Positions 16,487 to 26,026 of a stretch of 64,000 nt of DNA are shown here, piece after piece. The stretch comes from JBBQZU01 sp041749535 (GTDB taxonomy: Bacteria; Bacteroidota; Bacteroidia; Flavobacteriales_D; Cryomorphaceae), in NCBI GenBank assembly GCA_041749535.1, contig JBGTBE010000108.1, forward strand, positions 124,001 through 188,000, in the 5' to 3' direction. The notes under the pieces are model-generated. The model saw nothing but the letters and a program-made list of their open reading frames with translations. It made no database searches and was not told the DNA's origin. Every line of letters starts with the position of its first letter. The stretch's first letter is position 1. The translations under genes were made by a program, and so were the position numbers.

Positions 16487-17674
16487 CCCTCTGATTGCAG
16501 CAATGCCGGGAAGGGTAATTCCTTCAAGGTACTCAAGCATGGCGCCACCACCTGTAGAAACGTAACTCACTTTATCAGCAAGACCAAATTTATTAATAGC
16601 TGCCACTGAATCACCTCCACCAATCAGTGTAAAAGTTCCTTTTGCTGTTACTTCAGCCAAGGTGTTTGCCACCACTTCGGTTCCTTTTGCAAACGTTTCC
16701 ATTTCAAATACACCCATTGGGCCATTCCATAGAACAATACGGCAAGATTGAATTATATTGGTGAACTGCTTGATTGTATCAGGACCTATGTCCAAGCCCA
16801 TCCATCCATCTGGAATTTTATCTATAATACACACATCCGTACTGGCGTCATTGCGAAACTCGTCAGCTATTACAGAATCTGTAGGAAGATGGATTTTAAC
16901 CCCTTTGGCTTCTGCTTTTTCAAGAAGCAACCTTGCAAGTTCAAGATATTCATCTTCGACCAGAGAATTTCCAATTTGACCACCGGTTGCTTTTACGAAA
17001 GTGAAGGCCATACCCCCACCAATAATAATGTGATCAACCTTTGGCAGAATAGACTCAAGAATTGTGATCTTACTACTTACTTTCGCTCCACCAATAATTG
17101 CAAGTACCGGGCGCTCTTTGCTATTTAGCACTTTATCAATGCTGTCAATTTCTCTCTGAAGCAAGTACCCAAACATTTTATCGGTAGGGAAGAAGTTTGC
17201 AACTACTGTGGTGCTGGCGTGGGCTCGATGGGCTGTTCCAAAGGCATCATTCACATAGCAGTCGCCATGTTCAGCCAACTGGCCTGCAAAGAACTCATCG
17301 CCTGCTTCTTCTTCCTTATGAAATCTTAGATTCTCGAGCAGGAGCACCTCCCCAGGTTTCAATCCAGCTGATGCTGCTTTTGCGGCATCGCCAATACAAT
17401 TTTCAGTGAATAAAACTTTAAGGCCGAGGTTCTTTTCGAGATTTGGTAAAATATGTTTCAAAGTGAACTTTGGATCTGCCCCAGCTTTTGGACGCCCTAA
17501 GTGAGACATGAGCACAGCCGAGCCTCCTAATTCCACAATTCTTTTTATCGTTGGTATTGCAGCACGAATACGTGTATCGTCCGTCACCTCAAATTGATCG
17601 TTGAGAGGTACATTAAAATCAACTCTTATCAGGGCGCGCTTGCCTTTAAAATTGTACTCGTCAAAACGGATCAT
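16481..17674 (-). CDS. pgk: phosphoglycerate kinase
   Basis: Transfers phosphate from 1,3-bisphosphoglycerate to ADP in glycolysis. The 397-residue protein has the N-terminal signature RALIRVDFNVPL, the substrate segment SHLGRPK, and the C-terminal nucleotide-binding loop FTLIGGGDSVAAI followed by SYVSTGGGAMLEYLEG. A -7 box TAATTTTG lies at 17692-17699. Neighbours are not glycolytic, so the gene is regulated singly. Confidence 0.97.
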   Translation of the reverse strand: MIRFDEYNFKGKRALIRVDFNVPLNDQFEVTDDTRIRAAIPTIKRIVELGGSAVLMSHLGRPKAGADPKFTLKHILPNLEKNLGLKVLFTENCIGDAAKAASAGLKPGEVLLLENLRFHKEEEAGDEFFAGQLAEHGDCYVNDAFGTAHRAHASTTVVANFFPTDKMFGYLLQREIDSIDKVLNSKERPVLAIIGGAKVSSKITILESILPKVDHIIIGGGMAFTFVKATGGQIGNSLVEDEYLELARLLLEKAEAKGVKIHLPTDSVIADEFRNDASTDVCIIDKIPDGWMGLDIGPDTIKQFTNIIQSCRIVLWNGPMGVFEMETFAKGTEVVANTLAEVTAKGTFTLIGGGDSVAAINKFGLADKVSYVSTGGGAMLEYLEGITLPGIAAIRGS

Positions 17675-17691
17675 AGATCAATAATTTTTGC

Positions 17692-17699
17692 CAAAATTA
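17692..17699 (-). promoter_or_regulatory. -7 box of pgk
   Basis: TAATTTTG on the minus strand is an exact TAnnTTTG match, 18 bases upstream of the pgk ATG. No TTG -33 element at the ideal distance. Confidence 0.45.
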
Positions 17700-17755
17700 G
17701 CCTTTTTAACCAAAGAGTGGCCTTGGCAGCAAAAGCCAAGGACGCTTAATTTTCC

Positions 17756-17763
17756 TAGCTTTG
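17756..17763 (+). promoter_or_regulatory. -7 box of holB
   Basis: TAGCTTTG is an exact TAnnTTTG match, 19 bases before the ATG at 17782. It would drive holB and probably ricT and gldH as one transcript. Confidence 0.45.
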
Positions 17764-17781
17764 AGATCTCTATTGTAAGTG

Positions 17782-18927
17782 ATGTTTTTTAAAGATATTA
17801 TAGGATACAGCGAAATTAAAGGGCAATTGATCCGGATGGTTCAAGACGGACATGTAGGCCATGCCCTTATGTTTTTGGGTGCCGAAGGATCCGGCAATTT
17901 ACCGCTGGCTATCGCGTTTTCAGGGTATATTTTATGTCAGAACCCAGGTGCAGATGACCGATGTGGCGCTTGCTCATCTTGTAAACAGATTAGCGCCATT
18001 TCTCACCCGGATCTTCACATCTCGTTTCCAATAATAAAATCACCTAAACTTAAAAAGGAAACCTGTGCAGACTATCATAGGGAATTCATAGATCTTATAA
18101 AGAATCAACCCTATCTCACCCTTGAGCAATGGGAATTAGAATCGACGGGGGAGAATAAGAAATCTTTGATTCCCGTTGCAGAAGCGAATGAAATTGTACG
18201 CGTACTTTCACTCAAGTCCTTTATGTCAGGCCATAAGGTGATGATCATCTGGATGGCGGAGAAACTCAATGACGCGTCGGCTAATAAGTTGCTCAAAACC
18301 TTAGAAGAACCCACACAGAAAACAGTGGTGATTCTTGTGGTTTGTCACACGGAGAATATGCTCCCAACTGTCATCTCCCGTGTGCAATTGGTAGCAATAC
18401 CACCACTGCAATCATCGGTGATTGAAGAAGCACTCATCCACACAAAAAACATTCAACCAGATATCGCTAAAACCCTTGCAAAACAAAGCGAAGGCTCATA
18501 TGGCACAGCACTTAGCCTTATAAAACACAAAGAAGATCATACGGCATTTTTTAAAACATTCAGCACGTGGATGCGCGCTTGTGTGAAGAGAGATCCTGCG
18601 GCTGCGCTTAAGGCTGTTGAACAAATTTCCTTATTAAAAAAGGACCGGCAACAAAGATTCCTTGACTATGCACTTGAATTCTTGCACAGAAGTATTCTTT
18701 ACAGGCACTTGGGCCCCGACCATGCACTCTTTAGTTCTGAAGAGTCAGAATTTGCAGTTAAGTTTGCACCCTATATAGCAGGAACTGATTTAGATGCTTT
18801 TGAAAGCACTTTTAGCAAAGGACATTACCATATAGAACGCAATGCAAACAGTCTTGCGCTGTTTATGAAGATAAGTTACGATGCCATGCGAATATTCAAG
18901 GCGTATGAAAAATCGAAGATTGCCTAA
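17782..18927 (+). CDS. holB: DNA polymerase III delta-prime-like clamp-loader subunit
   Basis: A 381-residue AAA+ protein of the clamp loader. The zinc finger is Cys52, Cys61, Cys64 and Cys67 (CGACSSC). The Walker A loop is degenerate, GAEGSGNL at 33-40 with Asn in place of the Lys, which fits a non-hydrolysing delta-prime rather than DnaX. The segment KLLKTLEEPTQKTVVILV and the sensor-like SRVQLV are conserved. A GTG immediately upstream (17779) is a less likely start than this ATG. It is followed by ricT and gldH. Confidence 0.88.
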   Translation: MFFKDIIGYSEIKGQLIRMVQDGHVGHALMFLGAEGSGNLPLAIAFSGYILCQNPGADDRCGACSSCKQISAISHPDLHISFPIIKSPKLKKETCADYHREFIDLIKNQPYLTLEQWELESTGENKKSLIPVAEANEIVRVLSLKSFMSGHKVMIIWMAEKLNDASANKLLKTLEEPTQKTVVILVVCHTENMLPTVISRVQLVAIPPLQSSVIEEALIHTKNIQPDIAKTLAKQSEGSYGTALSLIKHKEDHTAFFKTFSTWMRACVKRDPAAALKAVEQISLLKKDRQQRFLDYALEFLHRSILYRHLGPDHALFSSEESEFAVKFAPYIAGTDLDAFESTFSKGHYHIERNANSLALFMKISYDAMRIFKAYEKSKIA

Positions 18928-18952
18928 TATTGAAAAAATCAGCACCGAATAA

Positions 18953-20221
18953 ATGGGATGCGAGAGTTGTAGTAAAGGAAGTAACGGATTGCCAGGAGGC
19001 TGCAAAAATCAAGGCACCTGCTCCACAGGTGGCTGCAGCAAACTTGCTGTGTACGATTGGCTGAGCGATATGGAATTGCCCGGAAACATGGCCCCTTTCG
19101 AGTATGCAGAGATACGTTTTAAAAATAGCCGAAAGGAATTTTACCGGGTTTCTGATAAAATTTCAATTTGTATTGGTGATGCTTTGGTAGTAGAAGGAAA
19201 TCCTGGCTACGATCTTGGTATCGTGAGTTCATCTGGAGAGTTGGCCCGGCTGCAGATGGAAAAGAAAAAATCATCTGTAAATATTCGAGAAGTCAAAAGA
19301 ATACTCCGCAAGGCCAGCAGCAAGGAACTTCAAACCTGGAGAGAAGCGCGCGATCTTGAAGATAGTACCATGCAGAATTCAAGAAAAATTGCGTCTGCAC
19401 TGAATTTAGATATGAAAATCAGCGATGTAGAATACCAAGCTGATAAAAGCAAAGCAATATTCTATTACACCGCAGAAGGCAGGGTGGACTTTAGGGAACT
19501 GATTAGAAAGTACGCTGATGCCTTTAGGGTGAGAATAGAAATGAAACAAATAGGCGCAAGACAGGAAGCCGCCCGACTCGGTGGCATTGGATCTTGTGGA
19601 CGGGAACTATGCTGCAGTACCTGGCTTACCGATTTCAGGTCTGTTTCTACAAGCGCAGCCAGATATCAGCAACTGTCGTTAAACGCAACCAAGTTAGCCG
19701 GTCAATGCGGCAAGCTGAAATGCTGCTTGAATTATGAACTCGATGCTTACATCGACGCGCTTAAAGATTTTCCAAAGAATCACGGAAAGATTCGAACCAA
19801 GAAGGGTGTCGCAACGCATATGAAAACAGACATCTTCAAAGGCATAATTTGGTATTTTCCAGATGAGGGGACCTCAAATTCCCCTGTTGGCATTAAAAAA
19901 GAGAGGGTCAAAGAAATTCTGGAACTCAACGAAAAAGGCATACTTCCAGATGACCTGAAAGACTACTCAGAAATGGCCCCAATAGCCATTGCAGAAGAGA
20001 GCTACACCAATGTAGTTGGTCAGGATAGTGTAACCAGGTTTGACAATAAAAAGTCGAAAAAGAAGAAAAAGCCACAAAGAGGGCCTGACAATAGAAACAA
20101 CAAAGGTACTGGCAGTAAAAGCGAAACACTTCCAACCAAGCCGCAAGGTGTAACGGGAACTGAGAAACCTAAAAACCGACAACGGGGCGGCAAGTCTCGT
20201 CGCAAGCCAAAAACGCCATGA
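18953..20221 (+). CDS. ricT: PSP1-domain protein, RicT (YaaT) homologue
   Basis: A 422-residue protein. A short Cys-rich N-terminal segment (CESCSKG, CKNQGTC, GGCSK) precedes the PSP1 domain (residues about 40-290) with its conserved Cys residues in GSCGRELCCSTWL and GQCGKLKCCLNYE. In Bacillus, RicT is part of an iron-sulphur complex with RicA and RicF that affects RNase Y and mRNA maturation. The Bacteroidota role is less clear. The last 60 residues are a basic, low-complexity tail rich in Lys, Arg and Asn, suggesting RNA contact. The stop overlaps the gldH ATG (ATGA). Confidence 0.88.
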   Translation: MGCESCSKGSNGLPGGCKNQGTCSTGGCSKLAVYDWLSDMELPGNMAPFEYAEIRFKNSRKEFYRVSDKISICIGDALVVEGNPGYDLGIVSSSGELARLQMEKKKSSVNIREVKRILRKASSKELQTWREARDLEDSTMQNSRKIASALNLDMKISDVEYQADKSKAIFYYTAEGRVDFRELIRKYADAFRVRIEMKQIGARQEAARLGGIGSCGRELCCSTWLTDFRSVSTSAARYQQLSLNATKLAGQCGKLKCCLNYELDAYIDALKDFPKNHGKIRTKKGVATHMKTDIFKGIIWYFPDEGTSNSPVGIKKERVKEILELNEKGILPDDLKDYSEMAPIAIAEESYTNVVGQDSVTRFDNKKSKKKKKPQRGPDNRNNKGTGSKSETLPTKPQGVTGTEKPKNRQRGGKSRRKPKTP

Positions 20222-20712
20222 AGTTGAATTCCGGTGCTAATATTTGGAAAATTCCAATCGTATTGCTGATGTTAACATCCTGTGGTGATTCCAATCTTGT
20301 TTACGAGCAAAATCTTGAAATTCCCAATGCCCGATGGCTGATGAATGATCAAGCGCTCATAGAAGTTGATGTCACGGATACCGTAAGTCAACACAACTTT
20401 ATGATAAATGTGCGCAACACAGAAGAGTATCCATACAGAAACCTGTATGTGTTTATCAAAACCACTTTTCCAAATGGAAAATCTTCACGCGATACAGTAG
20501 GCATTGAGCTTGCCGATGCTACCGGCAGATGGCTTGGCAGTGGCAGCGGGTATTTGAGCAGCAACCGCTATCCAACCAATGCCATTATGTATAGCTACAA
20601 CAAGAGATTTCCTATGAGCGGCAAATACCGCTTTGAAATTCAACACGCCATGCGCGTTGATACCCTCTATGGCGTTAGAAACATAGGTTTGCGTGTGGAA
20701 AAAACAAGGTGA
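20218..20712 (+). CDS. gldH: gliding motility lipoprotein GldH
   Basis: A 164-residue lipoprotein with a signal peptide and lipobox LMLTSC (Cys22). The remainder is beta-rich, with NFMINVRNTEEYPYRNLYVF and the segment GSGYLSSNRYPTN resembling GldH, which is needed for gliding and chitin use in Flavobacterium johnsoniae. It acts in the envelope as part of the gliding/type IX secretion apparatus. The position right after ricT and before a class A PBP is shared with other flavobacteria. The ATG overlaps the ricT stop by four bases. Confidence 0.9.
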   Translation: MKLNSGANIWKIPIVLLMLTSCGDSNLVYEQNLEIPNARWLMNDQALIEVDVTDTVSQHNFMINVRNTEEYPYRNLYVFIKTTFPNGKSSRDTVGIELADATGRWLGSGSGYLSSNRYPTNAIMYSYNKRFPMSGKYRFEIQHAMRVDTLYGVRNIGLRVEKTR

Positions 20713-20784
20713 TAAAAAATGTTAGTGCCTGCATTTTGAACAACCTAATTCATATAATTTCGTTTTGCTCAGGCACAGGCATTT

Positions 20785-23202
20785 ATGACTAAAGAAAATT
20801 CACATTCCAACACAGGCAAGCGGTACATTTCATTAATTTGGCTGTTGGCTCTTTCTCCCATTCTTCTTTTAGCGGTTTTGTTGTACATCGCTTCATCAAG
20901 CAACTTACCTGATACGGTAGCACTGGCAAATCCAAAGACTAATCTCGCTACAGAAGTCATCTCTTCTGACGGATTTGTGCTAGGCAAATTCTTTCTTGAA
21001 AATCGTACCAATGTTGAGTTTGAAGAACTGAGTCCATATTTGATCAACGGACTCGTTGCTACGGAAGACGAACGATTTTATGACCATGCTGGAATAGATG
21101 TGAAGGGTACTGCCCGCGCCGGTATATACCTCGGCAGCCGAGGTGGAGCAAGCACGATCACCCAGCAACTTTCCAAAATGCTCTTTACTGAGGCGCCTGC
21201 AAATGGTCTTGAGCGGGTTTTTCAAAAATTTCAGGAGTGGATTATTGCCGTGCGCCTCGAGCGACAGTATACCAAAAATGAGATCATCACCATGTATCTC
21301 AATAAGTTTGACTGGGTGAACAATGCCGTCGGAATAAAATCAGCTTGCACAGTATATTTCGACAAATCTCCCGACTCTCTTAATATCACTGAAGCGGCGA
21401 TGCTGGTTGGAATGGCTAAAAATCCGGCACTTTTTAATCCATTGCGCCGTCCTGATACCACCATGCACCGGAGAAACGTGGTGCTTGCACAAATGGTCAG
21501 AAATGGATACCTTAATGATGAAGAGTTCGATTCCCTCTCTGTACTGCCCCTCGGTTTGAATTATCAGATTGTAGACCATCAGGAGGGTCTCGCTCCATAC
21601 TTCCGAGAAGTGCTTCGCGGTGAACTCAGATCTATGTTCACAGAGAAGGATGATGATGGCAATTACAAATATGCCAAGGCGAATGGCGAACCTTATAATA
21701 TCTACCGAGATGGACTCAGGGTTTTTACAACCATCGATACCCGTCTTCAAAAATATGGCGAAGAGGCACTTCGTCAGCACCTTGGCAATGATTTACAAAA
21801 TCAATTTTTCAAAGACGTTTCAAAGTATAGAAATGCGCCGTTTTCGAATGATATTTCTAGTTCAGACATTCAGTCCATTAAGAATTCGGCGATGATACGT
21901 ACCCCTCGCTATCAGACTATGTCAGGTAAGGAATGTCCAAACTGCAAGAGAAGGATTAACATTCAAAAAGAGACCATAGATGGGCGAGAAATGTATCAGT
22001 GCAAAAGCGAAGATTGTAATGAAACTTGGAGGGTGGTGCCTCAGGACAGCATAGCCATCTTATTTGCCCAGCAAAAAGTTCCAATGCGCGTTTTCACCTG
22101 GCAAGGTGAGCGAGACACCCTGATGAGCCCCATGGACAGCATCATCTATTACAAAAGTTTCCTGAGAGCAGGACTGGTAAGCATAGATCCTAAAACTGGC
22201 TTTGTAAAAGCCTGGGTAGGCGGGAACAATTTCAAATATTTCAAATACGATCAAGTAAAACAGGGCAAACGTCAGGTAGGAAGTACATTTAAGCCATTCG
22301 TGTATGCCACGGCCATTAGGGAAGGCTATTCGCCTTGCTATGAAGTACCAAAAGTACCTACCACCTTTCACAGAGGAACTTTCAACCTACTGCAGGACTA
22401 TACACCTCACGATCCTGACCGTGATTATGGGTATATGGTTTCCTTAAAGTGGGGCCTTGCAAACTCAGTGAATACAGTCACAGCTTGGGTAATGAAGCAA
22501 TTTGGTCCTGAGGCAATCATCAAACTCGCACGCGATTTAGGAATAGAAAGCCCAATAGAACCGGTAGTTTCTCAGTGTTTTGGTGTGGCCGATCTCTCAC
22601 TTCTTGAAATAACTTCAGCGAATGCCACTTTTGCAAACGCTGGAGTGCACATTAAGCCAGTGTATGTGCTTAGAATTGAAGATAAAAATGGAAACATGAT
22701 ATTCCAGACCCAGCCACAGACCAAGGAAGCACTCGATGAGCGAACAGCTTACACCATGCTCAGCCTTATGGAAGGTACAATTGATGGCGTCTACAACAAA
22801 CACTCCGGCAAGACCACTGGCACAGCGATGCGCCTCAAAATGGATCTTCCAAGCCGCGGCTACGACGGATTTGACCGCGGATTGAAAATAGCAGGTAAAA
22901 CAGGTACAACCCAAAACCAATCGGATGGGTGGTTTGTAGGACTCACACCAGATCTTGTAACCGGAGTATGGGTGGGCGCAGAAGACCGTGCAGTGCATTT
23001 TAGGTCCTTACAACTTGGTATGGGTACCAACACGGCACTGCCTATATGGGGGTATTTTATGCACGCAGCTTACGATGATCCTGAACTGAATATTTCAAAA
23101 AGTCCTTTTGAGAAACCAGAAGGTATTTCAGTTGAACTGAACTGTACTGAATACAAGAGATCTCAGAATATATTTGACACACAGGATGTAATAACCTGGT
23201 AA
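20785..23202 (+). CDS. class A penicillin-binding protein 1A with a Cys4 insertion
   Basis: An 805-residue inner-membrane peptidoglycan synthase. There is one transmembrane segment (about 14-36). The glycosyltransferase domain has EDERFYDHAG (catalytic Glu94) and GGASTITQQLSK. The transpeptidase domain has Ser500 in GSTFKPF, the SVN box and KTGTT near the end. An insertion at about 370-425 between the two domains carries Cys384, Cys387, Cys406 and Cys411 (C-x2-C-x18-C-x4-C), a zinc-ribbon-like pattern that I do not expect in a periplasmic enzyme. Located after ricT-gldH and 12 bases before scoA. Confidence 0.95.
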   Translation: MTKENSHSNTGKRYISLIWLLALSPILLLAVLLYIASSSNLPDTVALANPKTNLATEVISSDGFVLGKFFLENRTNVEFEELSPYLINGLVATEDERFYDHAGIDVKGTARAGIYLGSRGGASTITQQLSKMLFTEAPANGLERVFQKFQEWIIAVRLERQYTKNEIITMYLNKFDWVNNAVGIKSACTVYFDKSPDSLNITEAAMLVGMAKNPALFNPLRRPDTTMHRRNVVLAQMVRNGYLNDEEFDSLSVLPLGLNYQIVDHQEGLAPYFREVLRGELRSMFTEKDDDGNYKYAKANGEPYNIYRDGLRVFTTIDTRLQKYGEEALRQHLGNDLQNQFFKDVSKYRNAPFSNDISSSDIQSIKNSAMIRTPRYQTMSGKECPNCKRRINIQKETIDGREMYQCKSEDCNETWRVVPQDSIAILFAQQKVPMRVFTWQGERDTLMSPMDSIIYYKSFLRAGLVSIDPKTGFVKAWVGGNNFKYFKYDQVKQGKRQVGSTFKPFVYATAIREGYSPCYEVPKVPTTFHRGTFNLLQDYTPHDPDRDYGYMVSLKWGLANSVNTVTAWVMKQFGPEAIIKLARDLGIESPIEPVVSQCFGVADLSLLEITSANATFANAGVHIKPVYVLRIEDKNGNMIFQTQPQTKEALDERTAYTMLSLMEGTIDGVYNKHSGKTTGTAMRLKMDLPSRGYDGFDRGLKIAGKTGTTQNQSDGWFVGLTPDLVTGVWVGAEDRAVHFRSLQLGMGTNTALPIWGYFMHAAYDDPELNISKSPFEKPEGISVELNCTEYKRSQNIFDTQDVITW

Positions 23203-23214
23203 TAACTCCTTAGT

Positions 23215-23913
23215 ATGAACAAAGTAGTAATTGGTGCCGATGAAGCACTAGAAGGCATAGAATCTGGAATGACTCTTATGCTCGGAGGATTCGGTCTTTG
23301 CGGAATACCTGAGAATAGCATTGCTGCCTTGGTTCGCAGCGGTGTGAAAAACCTTACTTGTATTTCAAATAATGCCGGTGTTGATGACTTTGGCTTGGGT
23401 CTGCTTCTGCAAAAGAAGCAAATAAGGAAAATGATTTCAAGCTATGTAGGAGAGAATAAAGAGTTCGAGCGACAGATGCTCAGTGGTGAGCTAGAAGTAG
23501 AGCTCATTCCCCAGGGTACTCTGGCAGAAAGATGCAGGGCGACAGGGGCAGGAATTCCTGCGTTTTTTACTCCCGCTGGCTATGGCACAGAGGTGGCAGA
23601 AGGAAAAGAAGTACGTGACTTTGGCGGGAAAATGTATGTACTTGAGAAGAACTTCGAAGTAGACTTTGCAATTGTAAAGGCCTGGAAAGGAGATACGGAT
23701 GGAAACTTGATTTTCAAAGCCACCGCGCGCAACTTTAATCCACTCATGGCTATGGCTGGCAAGATCACCGTTGCTGAAGTAGAAGAACTGGTACCTTCTG
23801 GTTCATTAGATCCTAACTTCATTCATACACCAGGAATTTTCGTGCAGCGCATCTTTCAAGGACAGCATTATGAAAAGCGCATAGAGCAGCGTACGCTGAG
23901 TGCCCGAAGCTAA
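23215..23913 (+). CDS. scoA: 3-oxoacid CoA-transferase, subunit A
   Basis: One of the two chains of succinyl-CoA:3-ketoacid CoA-transferase, which moves CoA between succinyl-CoA and acetoacetate. The 232-residue protein has the subunit A signature MLGGFGLCGIPEN (residues about 22-34) and SNNAGVDDFGLGLLL. It starts 12 bases after the PBP1A stop and may be read from that transcript. The partner subunit lies 2.1 kb downstream, separated by a membrane protein gene, where adjacent genes are the norm. Confidence 0.95.
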   Translation: MNKVVIGADEALEGIESGMTLMLGGFGLCGIPENSIAALVRSGVKNLTCISNNAGVDDFGLGLLLQKKQIRKMISSYVGENKEFERQMLSGELEVELIPQGTLAERCRATGAGIPAFFTPAGYGTEVAEGKEVRDFGGKMYVLEKNFEVDFAIVKAWKGDTDGNLIFKATARNFNPLMAMAGKITVAEVEELVPSGSLDPNFIHTPGIFVQRIFQGQHYEKRIEQRTLSARS

Positions 23914-24013
23914 TGTTCTCGCACAAAGCTTTTGGTTTGCGCTTGGAATAGAGCCAGTCAGGTCAAGCCATTCATCCGAATCTCAAGTAACAGCTGCTCA
24001 ATTATTTTCAACC

Positions 24014-24021
24014 TATATTTG
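24014..24021 (+). promoter_or_regulatory. -7 box of the membrane protein gene at 24054
   Basis: TATATTTG is an exact TAnnTTTG match with 32 bases between it and the ATG. It suggests that the gene between scoA and scoB is transcribed independently. Confidence 0.4.
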
Positions 24022-24053
24022 AATCTCTTCAATAAAGGAGCGGCATCCAATCC

Positions 24054-25853
24054 ATGCAAATTCGAATCCACCGATCGCTGATCGAAAGATACTTTTACCT
24101 GGGTATTTCTACGCTGGTATTCGCCTATGCCACACTTCGCGCCATCTACGTTCCTGTTGTACATGACGAAGCTGCTACCTTTTTTCATTACATAAGACTG
24201 GATGCAATCATCCCTGGACATGCTCTCTGGGACGCCAACAACCACCTGTTAAACACCTTATTGGCCTACTTATCCACGTATGTTTTCGGAGAGGATCCAC
24301 TGTGGTTAAGGCTGCCCAACCTCTTGGCGCTTCTACTCTTTATTGTATATGTATGGCGCATAGGGCAGTGGGTTGAGAACAGGATTGTAAGGTTCCTATT
24401 GATGGCCGCCCTTCTTACTGCTTCTCTTCAACTCGAGTTTTTCTCATTTGCACGAGGTTACGGTCTGTCTATAGCATTTATGATGGGCGCTTTATTTCAC
24501 ACAATAACGTATTTGCAAAACGCTGCGTGGAGACAACAAGCACTGGTGTGGATCTGCATGATGCTGGCATTGCTCAGCAACATGAGCCTTTTAAATACGC
24601 ATATTTCAATAATGGGTATTATCCTGCTATATCTTTTATGGACCCGAAAAGGACTTAAATCAATCCACTACCTCTTACTGATAGTCTGTGGCGGTGGTAT
24701 CTTAGCAGCAGCTGCCTTGTACGCGCTTAAAATGCAAGCGCTTGGCTTACTTTACACCGGAAGTCGTGATGGCTTTGTAAGTGTTACGACATGGTCCTTT
24801 GCCAAATATCAGTTTGGGGTGGAGTTCCTATGGTTTGCATGGGGACTTGCTTTGGCTGGTCTTGCTGCCGCAATCTTTGTACTATGGTCCAGCTTTACGA
24901 CGAAAGCAGAAAGGAACCCTGCAGGAATTGTTGTTTCTGCTCTGCTATTGCTGAATGTATTCGGTGCTGTAATACTCGAGGTGATATTAGGTGTGAACTA
25001 CCCGGAAGAACGTACAGCGCTCTATTTCATTCCGCTTTTTATTTTAACCATTGGTTTTGCGCTGAACCATTTGGTAGAAATACGGAAGTCCTTCCAATAC
25101 GCTGCTTTGCTACTGCTGTATTTTCCTTTGGAATGCGCTGCGAGTGTTTCGTTGTCAAGCAGCCATCTCTGGTACGATATACATATTGACCCTCGCATAC
25201 ATTCAATGGCTTTGGAATTGAGTGAAGAATCTGAAGTGCCACTGCGCATAAGCGGCAGAAATATGTACGCTATGGCTTGGGCTTATTTTAATAGTACCCG
25301 GGGAGGAAACACCCAACTCATAGAATACCAATATTATCCAGATTCAACCGCTCATCTTCTTGTTGCCAATGTTGACGATACCCGGTTCCCCAAAATTGGT
25401 GGACAAATGCTTTTCAAGAATGAAAGAACAGGAATGGCTCTCATACAAAACCCGAACCCTATATCCAGGAGCAGTCCTGATACGCTTCTGGAAGATGGAG
25501 GAATATACAACGGAACATCAGCATATTTCAATATCGCTGAATGGAGTCCATCCGGCGACGAATATGGATTGGTTGAATTTCAGTTTGATGCTATTAGCCT
25601 AGGTGCATCCACTCATGGGCAATTCGTTTTTACTGCGCAGGATATTGATGGCAATGTTTTGGTATATGATTTTATGCCCTTGCACTGGATGATGAAATCT
25701 TGGAAAGGAGAGCGCACAAAGGTGAGCAGAGGCTATAATTTCCCTAAAAATGCAACGATTGCGAAGGTGTATTTCTGGAACATCAGCGGTGACTCGCTCC
25801 AATTGAATGTGGGCCCTGTCAGCATATACCGTTATCAGTCCAAAGATGAGTGA
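24054..25853 (+). CDS. polytopic membrane protein, GT-C glycosyltransferase-like
   Basis: A 599-residue protein. The first 370 residues hold about ten hydrophobic helices, for example LLALLLFIVYVWRIG and YLLLIVCGGGILAAAALYAL. The first loop contains HDEAATFFHYIRLDAI, the acidic early-loop feature of GT-C enzymes of the ArnT/PMT type that use polyprenyl-phosphate sugars. The last 200 residues are soluble and beta-rich. Assignment is by fold pattern, so the donor and acceptor are unknown. It interrupts the scoA-scoB pair and has its own promoter-like box, which suggests insertion of an unrelated gene. Confidence 0.7.
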   Translation: MQIRIHRSLIERYFYLGISTLVFAYATLRAIYVPVVHDEAATFFHYIRLDAIIPGHALWDANNHLLNTLLAYLSTYVFGEDPLWLRLPNLLALLLFIVYVWRIGQWVENRIVRFLLMAALLTASLQLEFFSFARGYGLSIAFMMGALFHTITYLQNAAWRQQALVWICMMLALLSNMSLLNTHISIMGIILLYLLWTRKGLKSIHYLLLIVCGGGILAAAALYALKMQALGLLYTGSRDGFVSVTTWSFAKYQFGVEFLWFAWGLALAGLAAAIFVLWSSFTTKAERNPAGIVVSALLLLNVFGAVILEVILGVNYPEERTALYFIPLFILTIGFALNHLVEIRKSFQYAALLLLYFPLECAASVSLSSSHLWYDIHIDPRIHSMALELSEESEVPLRISGRNMYAMAWAYFNSTRGGNTQLIEYQYYPDSTAHLLVANVDDTRFPKIGGQMLFKNERTGMALIQNPNPISRSSPDTLLEDGGIYNGTSAYFNIAEWSPSGDEYGLVEFQFDAISLGASTHGQFVFTAQDIDGNVLVYDFMPLHWMMKSWKGERTKVSRGYNFPKNATIAKVYFWNISGDSLQLNVGPVSIYRYQSKDE

Positions 25854-25997
25854 TAAGAATTAAATACCGACCCTCAGTCTTTTTGTAAGTATGTTCAGAG
25901 TATTTCACGCAAGCCAGCCTCAGTGGCAATCAATCTCAGCAATAATAAGTCACCTTTTGGGGATGCGTTAATAAAGGTCTCTCCCTGTTTATTTTAA

Positions 25998-26005
25998 TAG
26001 ATTTG
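25998..26005 (+). promoter_or_regulatory. -7 box of scoB
   Basis: TAGATTTG is an exact TAnnTTTG match with 21 bases between it and the TTG start of scoB. No TTG -33 element at the expected place. It implies that scoB has its own promoter. Confidence 0.45.
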
Positions 26006-26026
26006 TAACTACAAAAACCAAAAACC

